Assembly: GCF_900199405.1 (NCBI RefSeq) | Contig: NZ_LT963430.1 | Coordinates: forward strand, 1,581,605-1,645,604 | Origin: Beduinella massiliensis | Lineage (GTDB): Bacteria; Bacillota; Clostridia; Christensenellales; Aristaeellaceae | DNA: 64,000 bases | Reading direction: 5' to 3' | Shown: one piece after another, positions 49,706 through 57,447 of the stretch | Position numbering within the stretch: position 1 is the stretch's first letter | Layout: every line of letters starts with the position of its first letter | Translations under genes and position numbers: made by a program | The notes under the pieces: generated by a model | What the model was told of the DNA's origin: nothing | What the model saw: the letters and a program-made list of their open reading frames with translations, nothing else | Database searches by the model: none

Positions 49706-50629
49706 ATGGCAGCAGTACTCATGAAAAAGCCGGTGTCGCAAGGGGCACGCTTAAGACGGAGACGAGACAACCTGGCGGGCCTGGCGTTTATTTCGCCGTG
49801 GCTGTTTGGCCTGCTCGCCTTCACGTCTATCCCCATGCTCTACTCTTTGTATCTTTCCTTTACGAAGTTTGATGGGTTGGGAAGTCCGACCTGGTACGGA
49901 ATGAACAACTACGTCAACATGCTGGGAGATGGAGTCTTCTGGAAGTCCCTGGGCGTCACCTTTAAATATGTGCTCATTCTGGTTCCGCTGCGGCTGGCGA
50001 CGGCGTTGGGCGTGGCCATGGTGCTGGCGAGCAATCATCGGGGGATCGGCGTTTATCGCACGGTATACTACATTCCATCCTTGCTCAGCGGCAGCGTGGC
50101 CATTGCCATCATCTGGTCGAAGCTGTTCGGAACAGACGGCGCCATAAACGGCATCATCACCGCGTTGACGGGCAAAGCCTTCGCCTTTAACTGGGTAGGC
50201 GAGCCGTCAACAGCGCTTTATTCCTTGATCCTGCTGGGCTGCTGGCACTTCGGTTCTTCGATGCTGATCTTCGTGTCCGGCATCAAGCAGATTCCGGGCA
50301 GCTATTACGAGGCAGCGCTGCTGGACGGCGCAACGCCCTGGCAGAGGTTCCGTCATATCACGCTGCCTATGCTGACCCCCGTAATCTTTTTCAACTTGAT
50401 CATGGGCTTCATCAACGCGTTCAAGGCCTTCTCCGAAAGCCTGATTATCACAGATGGCGGCCCAATGAATACCACTATGCTGTTTGCACTTTACATTTAC
50501 AAGCAGGGCTTCTCCTACTTTAAGATGGGATATGCTGCCGCCATGTCCTGGATCCTGCTGATTATCATCTCCGTGTTCTCGATCTTTATCTTCAAGAGCT
50601 CGGACGGATGGGTACATTACGAAGCGTAA
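49706..50629 (+). CDS. CUT1 sugar ABC transporter permease, MalF-like
   Basis: 307 residues, six helices. It starts with a basic tail (RLRRRRDN) and LAGLAFISPWLFGLLAFTSIPML. The coupling loop is YYEAALLDGATPWQRFRHITLPML. Start at ATG 49706 after AAAGGG; TTG 49700 is an alternative. It forms the channel with the next gene; no ATPase is encoded in the operon. Confidence 0.93.
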   Translation: MAAVLMKKPVSQGARLRRRRDNLAGLAFISPWLFGLLAFTSIPMLYSLYLSFTKFDGLGSPTWYGMNNYVNMLGDGVFWKSLGVTFKYVLILVPLRLATALGVAMVLASNHRGIGVYRTVYYIPSLLSGSVAIAIIWSKLFGTDGAINGIITALTGKAFAFNWVGEPSTALYSLILLGCWHFGSSMLIFVSGIKQIPGSYYEAALLDGATPWQRFRHITLPMLTPVIFFNLIMGFINAFKAFSESLIITDGGPMNTTMLFALYIYKQGFSYFKMGYAAAMSWILLIIISVFSIFIFKSSDGWVHYEA

Positions 50630-50644
50630 GGGAGGAGGAAAGGC

Positions 50645-51496
50645 ATGATGCGTATCTCAGCACGAACGGCCAGAAAAGGCGCTGCTTTCCATGCGTTGGC
50701 TATTCTCTTTGGCATCATTATGATTTACCCGCTGGTGTGGATGCTGTCCAGTTCGCTTAAGCCTAATGAAGAAGTGTTCACTACCGTGACCAGCCTCATT
50801 CCTTCCCGATTTGTATGGGAGAATTATGCGGTGGGGTGGCAGTCTGCCGGGAGATATACCTATGCGACCTACTTTAAAAATTCCTTTCTTATTTCGATCC
50901 TGTCTACTTTGGGCGGCGTAGTATCCTCCTCGGTAGTGGCCTATGCCTTTGCGCGGATTCCTTTTTCGGGGCGCAAGGCCTGTTTTACCATCCTCATGGG
51001 CACCATGCTGCTGCCCGCGCAGGTGCTGCTGATTCCGCAGTACGTGATGTTTAAAACGCTCGGCTGGGTCAATACCTTTCTGCCCATCGTCGTACCGCAA
51101 TTTTGCGGGGTCCCCTTTTTCATTTTCTTGAACATCCAGTTTATGCGCGGTGTGCCGCGGGAGCTGGATGAGGCGGCAGAGATTGACGGGTGCGGTTGGT
51201 GGAAGAAGTATTCCACGGTGATGATACCTCTGTCCAAGCCCTCCCTGATCACGTCGGCCATCTTCGCGTTTTACTGGTCATGGCAGGAGTTTCTCGGCCC
51301 GCTGATTTACTTGAGCAAGCCGGCGATGTACCCTGTATCCATTGCGCTGAAAATGTTCTCCGATCCCTCGACCCAGACGAACTGGTCCGGCCTGTTCGCC
51401 ATGACGACTTTATCCATCGTACCCGTGCTGTTGGTGTTCATGTTCTTTCAGAAGTATCTGGTGGAGGGCGTAGCTACCACGGGTCTGAAAAGCTGA
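50645..51496 (+). CDS. CUT1 sugar ABC transporter permease, MalG-like
   Basis: 283 residues, six helices. The MalG-type N-terminus HALAILFGIIMIYPLVWMLSSSLKPNEEV and the coupling loop ELDEAAEIDGCGWWKKYSTVMIPLSKP are clear. GGAGGAAAGG precedes the ATG at 50645. It is the last gene of the importer operon. Confidence 0.93.
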   Translation: MMRISARTARKGAAFHALAILFGIIMIYPLVWMLSSSLKPNEEVFTTVTSLIPSRFVWENYAVGWQSAGRYTYATYFKNSFLISILSTLGGVVSSSVVAYAFARIPFSGRKACFTILMGTMLLPAQVLLIPQYVMFKTLGWVNTFLPIVVPQFCGVPFFIFLNIQFMRGVPRELDEAAEIDGCGWWKKYSTVMIPLSKPSLITSAIFAFYWSWQEFLGPLIYLSKPAMYPVSIALKMFSDPSTQTNWSGLFAMTTLSIVPVLLVFMFFQKYLVEGVATTGLKS

Positions 51497-51744
51497 ACCG
51501 ACTGGCTCCACAGCGCCCCTGCCGATGGCATATAGCCCGGTGAGGGCGCTGCCTGCGTTGCCGATGGAAGGAGCGGTTGTAGGCGGATTCGTGTGGAGTA
51601 TGAAAACGACAGCGGGGATAAAGGAAAGACTGTCGGATTTACAAACCCAAAAGGCCAGGATTTTCCAGCAGGGATCATGGACTTTGCCGATAATCATCTG
51701 AGGGGGCCGTTGCACAAAAAGACCGTAACAAGAAAATGAAAAAA
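51497..51744. other. Non-coding stretch between permease gene and IS element
   Basis: No gene, no clear terminator. Near its end GGGGGCCGTTGCACAAAAAG (51703-51722) loosely resembles the outer part of the hairpin at 54311-54347 read on the other strand, so it might be the old left end of the IS1182-type element whose 3' part remains at 53042. Confidence 0.35.
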
Positions 51745-51781
51745 TGGACTGTATCCCGATAAACGGACAATGAAATAAGAG

Positions 51782-51824
51782 ACCTCCTGTTGTAGAATGT
51801 AAGAAGCAAACTACGACAGGAGGT
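51782..51824 (+). promoter_or_regulatory. Hairpin sequestering the orfA ribosome-binding site
   Basis: 14-bp arms (51782-51795 and 51811-51824, one G-U pair) with the Shine-Dalgarno ACAGGAGG inside the right arm, 8 nt before the orfA ATG. Transcripts entering from outside would fold and hide the site, a known way for insertion sequences to limit transposase. Confidence 0.8.
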
Positions 51825-51831
51825 TTATTGT

Positions 51832-52134
51832 ATGAGGCAAAAATACACGAAGGTACAAGGCCTTATTGAAACAATACGCGAGCGGAAAATCACAGGCGAA
51901 ACGAATCGTGAAATCGGAGCCAGCCTTGGGCTAACGAAGAAACAGGTTGAGCAACTAGTCAATCGAGAAAACCGTAGAGAACGATTAATCGCAAAGGGCG
52001 ATGTACCTCGCCCTAAAGGCCGTCCGCGTAAAATGCCGGAGAACGGGGAAATCCAGCAGAATAATGAATTGGTAAAACTGCGTATGCAGGTGGAACTGCT
52101 GCGAAATTTTCTGTTAGAAGTTGGAAGGAGGTGA
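51832..52134 (+). CDS. IS3-family transposase OrfA (helix-turn-helix)
   Basis: 100 residues, DNA-binding subunit. Helix-turn-helix TNREIGASLGLTKKQVEQLVNR (about residues 29-50), a basic stretch RPKGRPRK, and a short C-terminal coiled-coil helix NNELVKLRMQVELLRNFL. It overlaps orfB by 4 bp (GTGA) instead of showing an obvious A-rich slippery site, so OrfB may be made by re-initiation rather than frameshift. Confidence 0.9.
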   Translation: MRQKYTKVQGLIETIRERKITGETNREIGASLGLTKKQVEQLVNRENRRERLIAKGDVPRPKGRPRKMPENGEIQQNNELVKLRMQVELLRNFLLEVGRR

Positions 52135-52982
52135 AGTTGAAATATCGAGTTATAGAACGTTTTCGCAACATTTATCCTATCGTCACAATGTGTGAAGTAT
52201 TTGAAGTTTCCCGAAGTGGGTATTATGCTTGGCGTAAAAAGCAAGAAAAGACGCCGAAAGATCAGTGGTTGGTCGATCTGATTGTGGAATGTCAACAGCA
52301 GTGCAACCAGACCTACGGCATCCGCCGTGTTCGTCTCTGGATCCAGCGGAAGAAAAGAAAAAATGTAAATCTTAAAGCACTTCTGCGCGTCATGCGCAAG
52401 ACCAATCTGCTTGCACAGATTCGGCGGCAAAGAAGATATACTCAACATCAGCAAAACGTGTACAAATGCCCAAACCTATTGCAGCGTGCCTTTGAACAGC
52501 AACGGCCCAATCGTTTCTGGTCAACAGATATCACCTATATCCCCACACCACAGGGAATGCTGTATATGTGTGCGGTGATTGACCTTTGTGGTCGAATGGT
52601 GTTGGCCTATCGCATTGGTGGCGACATGGCCGCATCGCTGGTTACTCAGACGATCCGAGACGCTATGATAACAGAGAAGGTCACTGATGGACTCGCGCTC
52701 CACAGTGACCAAGGGTCTCAATACACCTCCGAAGCATACTTCGACCTAAGCAAAGAATATCACTTTCAACCCTCTATGTCCAGTCCCGGATGTCCATACG
52801 ACAATGCTGCTATGGAGAATTTCTTCGGAACGCTTAAATCGGAATGCCTTTATCGTGCCCATTATTCTACTCGCGCAGAGGTAGAGGAGTTGGTTGCACA
52901 ATATGTCCACTTCTACAACTTCGAACGCATTAACCTGAAATACGGCCTTACTCCCTATGAAATCAGGTGCAACGCCGCGTAA
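52131..52982 (+). CDS. IS3-family transposase OrfB (DDE integrase)
   Basis: 283 residues with an N-terminal HTH_21 segment (YGIRRVRLWI) and an rve integrase core. DDE residues are visible in WSTDITYIP (first Asp), LHSDQGSQYTS (second Asp) and AAMENFFGTLKSE (Glu). The core ends with FYNFERINLKYGLTPYE. GTG at 52131 overlaps the orfA stop; TTG at 52137, six bases from AAGGAGG, may be the true start. It appears intact. Confidence 0.93.
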   Translation: MKLKYRVIERFRNIYPIVTMCEVFEVSRSGYYAWRKKQEKTPKDQWLVDLIVECQQQCNQTYGIRRVRLWIQRKKRKNVNLKALLRVMRKTNLLAQIRRQRRYTQHQQNVYKCPNLLQRAFEQQRPNRFWSTDITYIPTPQGMLYMCAVIDLCGRMVLAYRIGGDMAASLVTQTIRDAMITEKVTDGLALHSDQGSQYTSEAYFDLSKEYHFQPSMSSPGCPYDNAAMENFFGTLKSECLYRAHYSTRAEVEELVAQYVHFYNFERINLKYGLTPYEIRCNAA

Positions 52983-53041
52983 GGTTGCGTAATTCTACAA
53001 TATCCTTTTATTTTCCTGTCCGTTCAACTGGATACAGTCCA

Positions 53042-54181
53042 ATCGAGAGCAAAGCGAATCGATATACGTTCGTGTGGCGAAAAAGAGTAGAACGGGAACT
53101 GAAGAAAATCAAAGAGAAGCTGAAAAAATACCGAACGGAAGAACATGGATACACGACGATGAAAAAGGCACAGGCATATTTGGATGAATTGAATCGGGAG
53201 ATTGCCCAAGCGAATATCGAGGTGAAGAAAGGCCGCGGACATCATAAACCCACGATTGTACGTTTACGGGACGAGGTTCAAGAGCTTGTTCGGCGTTGGA
53301 TGGATTATGAAGAAAAGCTCAAGACCTTGGGAGACGGGCGAAACAGCTTTTCAAAAACAGATCCGGATGCAACGTTCATGCACATGAAGGAAGATCATAT
53401 GCGCAACGGGCAGTTGAAGCCGGGATACAACGTACAGTTTGCAGTCAACAGCGAATACATCACAGGAATCGGAGTTTTTTCGGCCAGAACGGATTATTCA
53501 ACGCTTTCCATCCTGTTGAAAACCATGGAAGAATGGCAGAAGGCTATCTACAAAAGAGTCTGTTTGGATTCGGGTTATGAAAGCTTGCTCAACTACCGGC
53601 ATCTGGCAGGGAACAAGCAGCTGGCATACATCAAGCCCAATAACTACGAAGCCATAAAAGAGAAAAAGTTCAAGGCGCAGATCGGACGCAGAGAGAACAT
53701 GGCATATTACGAACCGGGGGACTATTTCCTGTGCAAAGCCGGAAGGATGCTGGTGCGGATTTCGACAACAACCGAAAAGGAAAAAGACGGTTCCCTGAAA
53801 GAATTGGCGCATTACCGCTGTGAGGATTGCTGTGCGTGTCCACATCGTGCGGCATGCTGTAAAGCCAAGGATCCCGAAAAGCAAAAGGAACTGGTTGTCT
53901 GCTGGGAAATGGAACATCTGCGCAAAGCTTCACTGGAACGAATCACATCAGAGGAAGGAAAACTGCTTCGGGTGAACCGCTCCATTCAGGCAGAAGGCAG
54001 CTTTGGTCAACTCAAGCATAACCGCAATTTCAAGCGCTTTTTGACCGGTGGTCATATCAAGGTGATGACGGAGCTATGCCTTCTTGCCCTCTCACAGAAC
54101 ATCCGTAAGCACATTTCCAAATGCAACGCCCAAAGGCAGAAAACGCATCTTCTGCGTCCCAAAGCGCTGCTGAAATTCTGA
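53042..54181 (+). pseudogene. 5'-truncated IS1182-type transposase
   Basis: The first IS1182-like residues are IESKANRYTFVWRKRVE, which in full-length transposases follow the first catalytic Asp (DGTKxEAxANKYTF). The N-terminal ~150-180 residues are absent and not found left of the IS3 element. The rest is open to 54181: FSKTDPDATFMHMKEDHMRNGQLKPGYN, a Cys cluster (CEDCCACPHRAACC) and RSIQAEGSFGQLKHNRNFKRFLTGG (Glu of the DDE set). The open frame reads back into IS3 DNA to 52967, giving a hybrid N-terminus without meaning. AT-rich relative to the chromosome. Confidence 0.88.
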
Positions 54182-54310
54182 TTTCCCAGAAAAACTGTTT
54201 TTGTTCATAAAAAACAGACGCCCTAAAAATACGATTGTGTTGGACGTCTATTTGCTGTTCGATTATTTGCTGAAATTGGCTGCGTTGTGACCATAAAAGA
54301 GTACAACAAT

Positions 54311-54347
54311 GGCGGTGCCGCAGATTTTTTTAATCTGCAACACCGCC
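54311..54347. repeat. Inverted repeat, dispersed hairpin family copy 2
   Basis: Arms GGCGGTG-CC-GCAGATT (54311-54326) and AATCTGC-AA-CACCGCC (54332-54347) with a 2x2 internal mismatch and a T5 loop. It lies 130 bp after the truncated IS1182-type gene and just beyond the 3' end of the thioredoxin-fusion gene on the other strand, so it may also serve as that operon's terminator. Confidence 0.82.
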
Positions 54348-54375
54348 CTGCACTTAATTGTATTTTACGAATCGC

Positions 54376-55608
54376 TTACATCAGCTTTTCCAAAAGTTCG
54401 TCAGCGATTTTTGCCCAGTCTTTCTTGGTGGTAGCGCCCATAACGGTTTTGATTACCTCGCCTGTGTCGTTGAGGAAAAAGCTGGTGGGGAAGGCGGTCA
54501 CACTTGGCAAGGTGTCAGAGAGGAGCTTTTCGCCGGGGACGACGATAGGGTAGGTCACGCCGGTCTTTGCCACGATCTCTTTTGCCAGTTCTAGCAGCTC
54601 CTGGTTGATCTCGCCCTTTTCGTTTACGACGTCGGCCACGACACCTACGACCTGGAATTTCTTCCCTGAATCGGCAAATTCCTTGTTCAGCTCCTCCAGG
54701 TGGGGCATTTCCGCCAGGCAGGGATTGCAGAAGGTCGCCCAGACGTTCACCATTGTGATTCCGCCCTTGACCAACAAATCCTCCGGCAGGGCGTTGCCGT
54801 CAAGGCTGGTTCCGTCCAACGCAAGACTGGGGAACATTTCGGCGCTGTCCGCGTAGTACATTTCGGCGGTATGATCGCTTGCTAGCATTGCCTTGTCGCC
54901 GGAGTCCTTCAAAATCTCGTTGGCCTGCTCCACCAATTTTTCCGCTTCCTCCGCCGTGGCGCAGGTGACGGTTCCACCCAGGTAATAGCCGCTGACGCTT
55001 TCGCCGGTCAGCTTTACGATATCCTCAGGGGTTACGAAAATCTCATATAGCGGCGCGTTCTCCTCGGTGAGTCCGCCAATCCTGCCCTTTTCGCTGTAGC
55101 CGTACAAACCGGTGATTTCATACTCGGCCTGGCCAAGCGGCGTATCCAGCGTCACCTTATCGCCCACCTTTTTGCCGTTCCTATGGGCCCAGGACGCTGG
55201 AACCACGCAGCCACCGGTGGAACCGTCCGCGGGCAATTTGCCCTCGGTCAGCTCGTAGGTGACAAACAGCCCCTTCTCCTCCAGTTCAGGTTCGCCGCTG
55301 AGCAGCATGTCTGAACTGTCGCCCAGTGTCACATCATCGATATAGCCTTCGATGTGATTTGGGCACTCCACGCCGGGAAGTGTCATCACCTTGCGCCACG
55401 TATCGTAGCTGAGCAGCTTGTCTGTGCTAAAGCGCACGCTGCGCTCCATCAGCGCCTGCTCCTGGTCGGAGATGGGGTCCTGTGTCACCATGTCGTCCAG
55501 GGAAGGGGCCCCATCCTCGCCGGGAATGAACACGGGCTCGGCGAGGATGCAGGTAGCCAGCGAGAAGGTCAAGCACAGGGCCAGCAAGAATGTCAATAGC
55601 TTTTTCAT
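54376..55608 (-). CDS. MacB-like extracellular domain fused to TlpA-type thioredoxin
   Basis: 410 residues, exported (signal peptide about 1-23, ATCILAEP). Residues about 85-200 (EKGLFVTYELTEGKLP, CVVPASWAHRNGKKVGDKVTL, YEITGLYGY) follow the extracytoplasmic core-domain pattern of FtsX/MacB permeases, and align by eye with VISDTLAGLNGLKPGDTF...VTGVY of the permease encoded upstream in the same operon. Residues about 275-410 are a TlpA/ResA thioredoxin with active site WATFCNPC (Cys294, Cys297) and cis-Pro in TAFPTSFFL. The last gene of the operon. It may hand reductant to, or be recruited by, the ABC complex. Confidence 0.85.
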   Translation of the reverse strand: MKKLLTFLLALCLTFSLATCILAEPVFIPGEDGAPSLDDMVTQDPISDQEQALMERSVRFSTDKLLSYDTWRKVMTLPGVECPNHIEGYIDDVTLGDSSDMLLSGEPELEEKGLFVTYELTEGKLPADGSTGGCVVPASWAHRNGKKVGDKVTLDTPLGQAEYEITGLYGYSEKGRIGGLTEENAPLYEIFVTPEDIVKLTGESVSGYYLGGTVTCATAEEAEKLVEQANEILKDSGDKAMLASDHTAEMYYADSAEMFPSLALDGTSLDGNALPEDLLVKGGITMVNVWATFCNPCLAEMPHLEELNKEFADSGKKFQVVGVVADVVNEKGEINQELLELAKEIVAKTGVTYPIVVPGEKLLSDTLPSVTAFPTSFFLNDTGEVIKTVMGATTKKDWAKIADELLEKLM

Positions 55609-55635
55609 CGTTAATTTCCTTTCTTTCTTCGAGCG

Positions 55636-56592
55636 TTAGACTTTTTCTCCTAAGCCGGATTTTTTGGCGCAGGTCTTAGAACAGGAGGCGCAAGAGGTTG
55701 TGCAGGCGGGTGTACGCGATTTCTTGCACGTGCCAAAGCTCCATGAGAGGGCCCCGGTGGGACAGGCCCGCACGCAGTCGCCGCAGCGGATGCACTCGAT
55801 GCTGTTTGGCGTCTTCCGGGGATCCACGCCCATCTTGCATACCTTTTTGCAGACGCCGCAGTCCACGCATTGCTCCTTGTCCACGCGCATGTGGTAGAGT
55901 GAAATGGGGTTAAACACGCCGTAGACTGCGCCCAGAGGGCAAAGAAACTTGCAAAATGGCCGGTAGATGAACATGGAGAGCACCAAGATGGACAGCAGCA
56001 GGAAAACCTTCCAACTAAACAGCCAGCCGACGGCGGCTTGTAAATTGGGATTGCCCGCCACTAGGGGAATGCCACTCAGCAAGGTGCCTGAGGGGCAAAT
56101 CCACTTGCAGAACCAGGGGTCTCCCTGGCCGATGATGTTCACCGCGAACATGGGCAGCAGCAGCACGAACACTGCAAGGATGACGTACTTGAGGTACTTC
56201 AGGATTCTTTCGCCTGGCAGCTTTTTGAGCTTTGGCACGGGGATTTTATGCAGCAAATCCTGAACCAACCCGAAGGGGCAGAGGAAACCGCAGATCAACC
56301 GGCCACAGAAAGAGCCCACGGCCACTAAAATACCGATGATGTAAAAGGAAAACTGATATTTCCGGCTGCCGACGACCGCCTGCAGGGCGCCGATGGGACA
56401 GGCCCCTAGCGCGCCGGGGCAGGAGTAGCAGTTAAGCCCCGGTACGCAAAGCGCTTTCGTGGGACCGGTGTAGATTTTCGACTGGAGAAATCCGTTTACG
56501 TACCCATTGGTCAACGCGGCGAATAGAATCTGCACCCAGAGGCGAATGCCTTTTTTCGGCCGCCTGTCCCCGATATTTTCTTTATGCTTCAT
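55636..56592 (-). CDS. NapH-like membrane polyferredoxin
   Basis: 318 residues, about five membrane helices, with Cys motifs on the loops: NCYSCPGALGACPIG, CGFLCPFGLVQDLLHKIPVPK, CKWICPSGTL and CKFLCPLGAVYGVFNP. A 2[4Fe-4S] ferredoxin module CVDCGVCKKVCKMG and CIRCGDCVRACPTGALSW follows near residues 240-285. A Cys-rich tail TCKKSRTPACTTSCASCSKTC (split here by position 287-308) has six more Cys. NapH/RnfB-type proteins pass electrons across or along the membrane. It lies between the CXXC peptide and the thioredoxin fusion, so it probably supplies electrons for that thioredoxin. Confidence 0.88.
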   Translation of the reverse strand: MKHKENIGDRRPKKGIRLWVQILFAALTNGYVNGFLQSKIYTGPTKALCVPGLNCYSCPGALGACPIGALQAVVGSRKYQFSFYIIGILVAVGSFCGRLICGFLCPFGLVQDLLHKIPVPKLKKLPGERILKYLKYVILAVFVLLLPMFAVNIIGQGDPWFCKWICPSGTLLSGIPLVAGNPNLQAAVGWLFSWKVFLLLSILVLSMFIYRPFCKFLCPLGAVYGVFNPISLYHMRVDKEQCVDCGVCKKVCKMGVDPRKTPNSIECIRCGDCVRACPTGALSWSFGTCKKSRTPACTTSCASCSKTCAKKSGLGEKV

Positions 56593-56601
56593 AGGCCACC
56601 T

Positions 56602-56748
56602 CTAACCGATCCCTATGCATTCCAGGCAGATTGCTACGGCTTTTTTGAGCACCGTCAAATGCTCTTCCCGGAACAACCCTACGCCAATGAACGCCAAACC
56701 CAATGCAAAGCATGCGATTCCGATCCACTGTCTTCTCCTTTCCGTCAT
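56602..56748 (-). CDS. CD1871A-type CXXC membrane peptide
   Basis: 48 residues: basic start (MTERRRQW), one membrane helix (IGIACFALGLAFIGVGLF) and a C-terminal AICLECIGIG with the CXXC pair. This matches the small CD1871A family found beside 4Fe-4S and TlpA genes in Firmicutes. The ATG at 56748 overlaps the ABC ATPase stop (ATGA) and the gene ends 9 bp before the polyferredoxin start. A thiol-redox relay between polyferredoxin and thioredoxin is a reasonable inference. Confidence 0.88.
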   Translation of the reverse strand: MTERRRQWIGIACFALGLAFIGVGLFREEHLTVLKKAVAICLECIGIG

Positions 56749-57431
56749 ACGGCTTCGCCTCCCGTCCCCAGGTAAACGAGGCATCCGCCCTTGTTCAGCC
56801 CCCAAACTTCGTCCGCGCAGCGGACAATTTTTTGCGAGTGGGTCGCGACGATTACGCACTTATTTTGTGCGTGAGCCAGATCAACCAAAATTTTCATCAC
56901 TTCTTTCTCCGTTTCCCGGTCCAGGTTGCCGCTGGGCTCGTCGGCTAGCATCAGGTTTGGTTCGTGGGACAAGGCGCGGGCGATGCCAACCCGCTGCTGC
57001 TCCCCTCCCGAGAGACCCAGCACACGGTGGTCCGCCGTCTCCTCGTCGATGCCCACGCGCTTGAGCAGGGCCAAGGCATAGGCGCGATTATCTTTATGGC
57101 GTACGCCGCTGATGGACATAGAAAGCTCGACGTTCTCTAACGCGCTTTTGTTTAGCAGCAGGTTAAGGCCCTGGAAGACGACGCCGATTTTTTTGGCGCG
57201 GTAATTATCTCGATCCATTTTGCGCAAATCTTCGCCTTCGTACAGAATCGTTCCCTCCGTACAAGCGTCTAGCCCGGCCAGCAGGGAGAGCAGCGAGGTC
57301 TTGCCCGCTCCGGATTTTCCCACGATGCAGTAGAGCCTGTGCGACTCAAAGTCCGCGTTCAACCCATGAAATACCGGCTTTGTGGCCTTTTCATAGGTGT
57401 ACCCCACGTTTTTAAGCGATAGAACAGCCAT
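56745..57431 (-). CDS. ABC transporter ATPase, MacB/LolD type
   Basis: 228 residues. Walker A GKSGAGKT (about residues 38-45), Q-loop [18 protein letters not shown], signature [15 protein letters not shown], Walker [13 protein letters not shown] and H-loop VATHS. The length and NLD sequence are those of the MacB/LolD/FtsE group, which drive mechanotransmission rather than classical import. It pairs with the following permease gene and is coupled to the CXXC peptide gene. Confidence 0.95.
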   Translation of the reverse strand: MAVLSLKNVGYTYEKATKPVFHGLNADFESHRLYCIVGKSGAGKTSLLSLLAGLDACTEGTILYEGEDLRKMDRDNYRAKKIGVVFQGLNLLLNKSALENVELSMSISGVRHKDNRAYALALLKRVGIDEETADHRVLGLSGGEQQRVGIARALSHEPNLMLADEPSGNLDRETEKEVMKILVDLAHAQNKCVIVATHSQKIVRCADEVWGLNKGGCLVYLGTGGEAV

Positions 57432-57447
57432 ATCGTTTCCTCCGTTA

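Larger units (their letters stand above)
51745..53041 (+). mobile_element. IS3-family insertion sequence, complete
   Basis: 1297 bp bounded by imperfect inverted repeats that start TGGACTGTATCC at the left (51745) and end GGATACAGTCCA at the right (53041); AACGGACA is also shared inside both ends. It contains orfA and orfB. No matching 3-4 bp target duplication is seen (aaaa at left, atcg at right), which suggests a deletion or rearrangement beside it. Base composition is AT-richer than the chromosome. Confidence 0.9.

Noticed and set aside
54376-54400. Hairpin at 54311 as a dedicated terminator for the redox operon
   Set aside because: On the minus strand the stem is followed by ATTGTTG, not a T-run; it is listed instead as a repeat-family copy.
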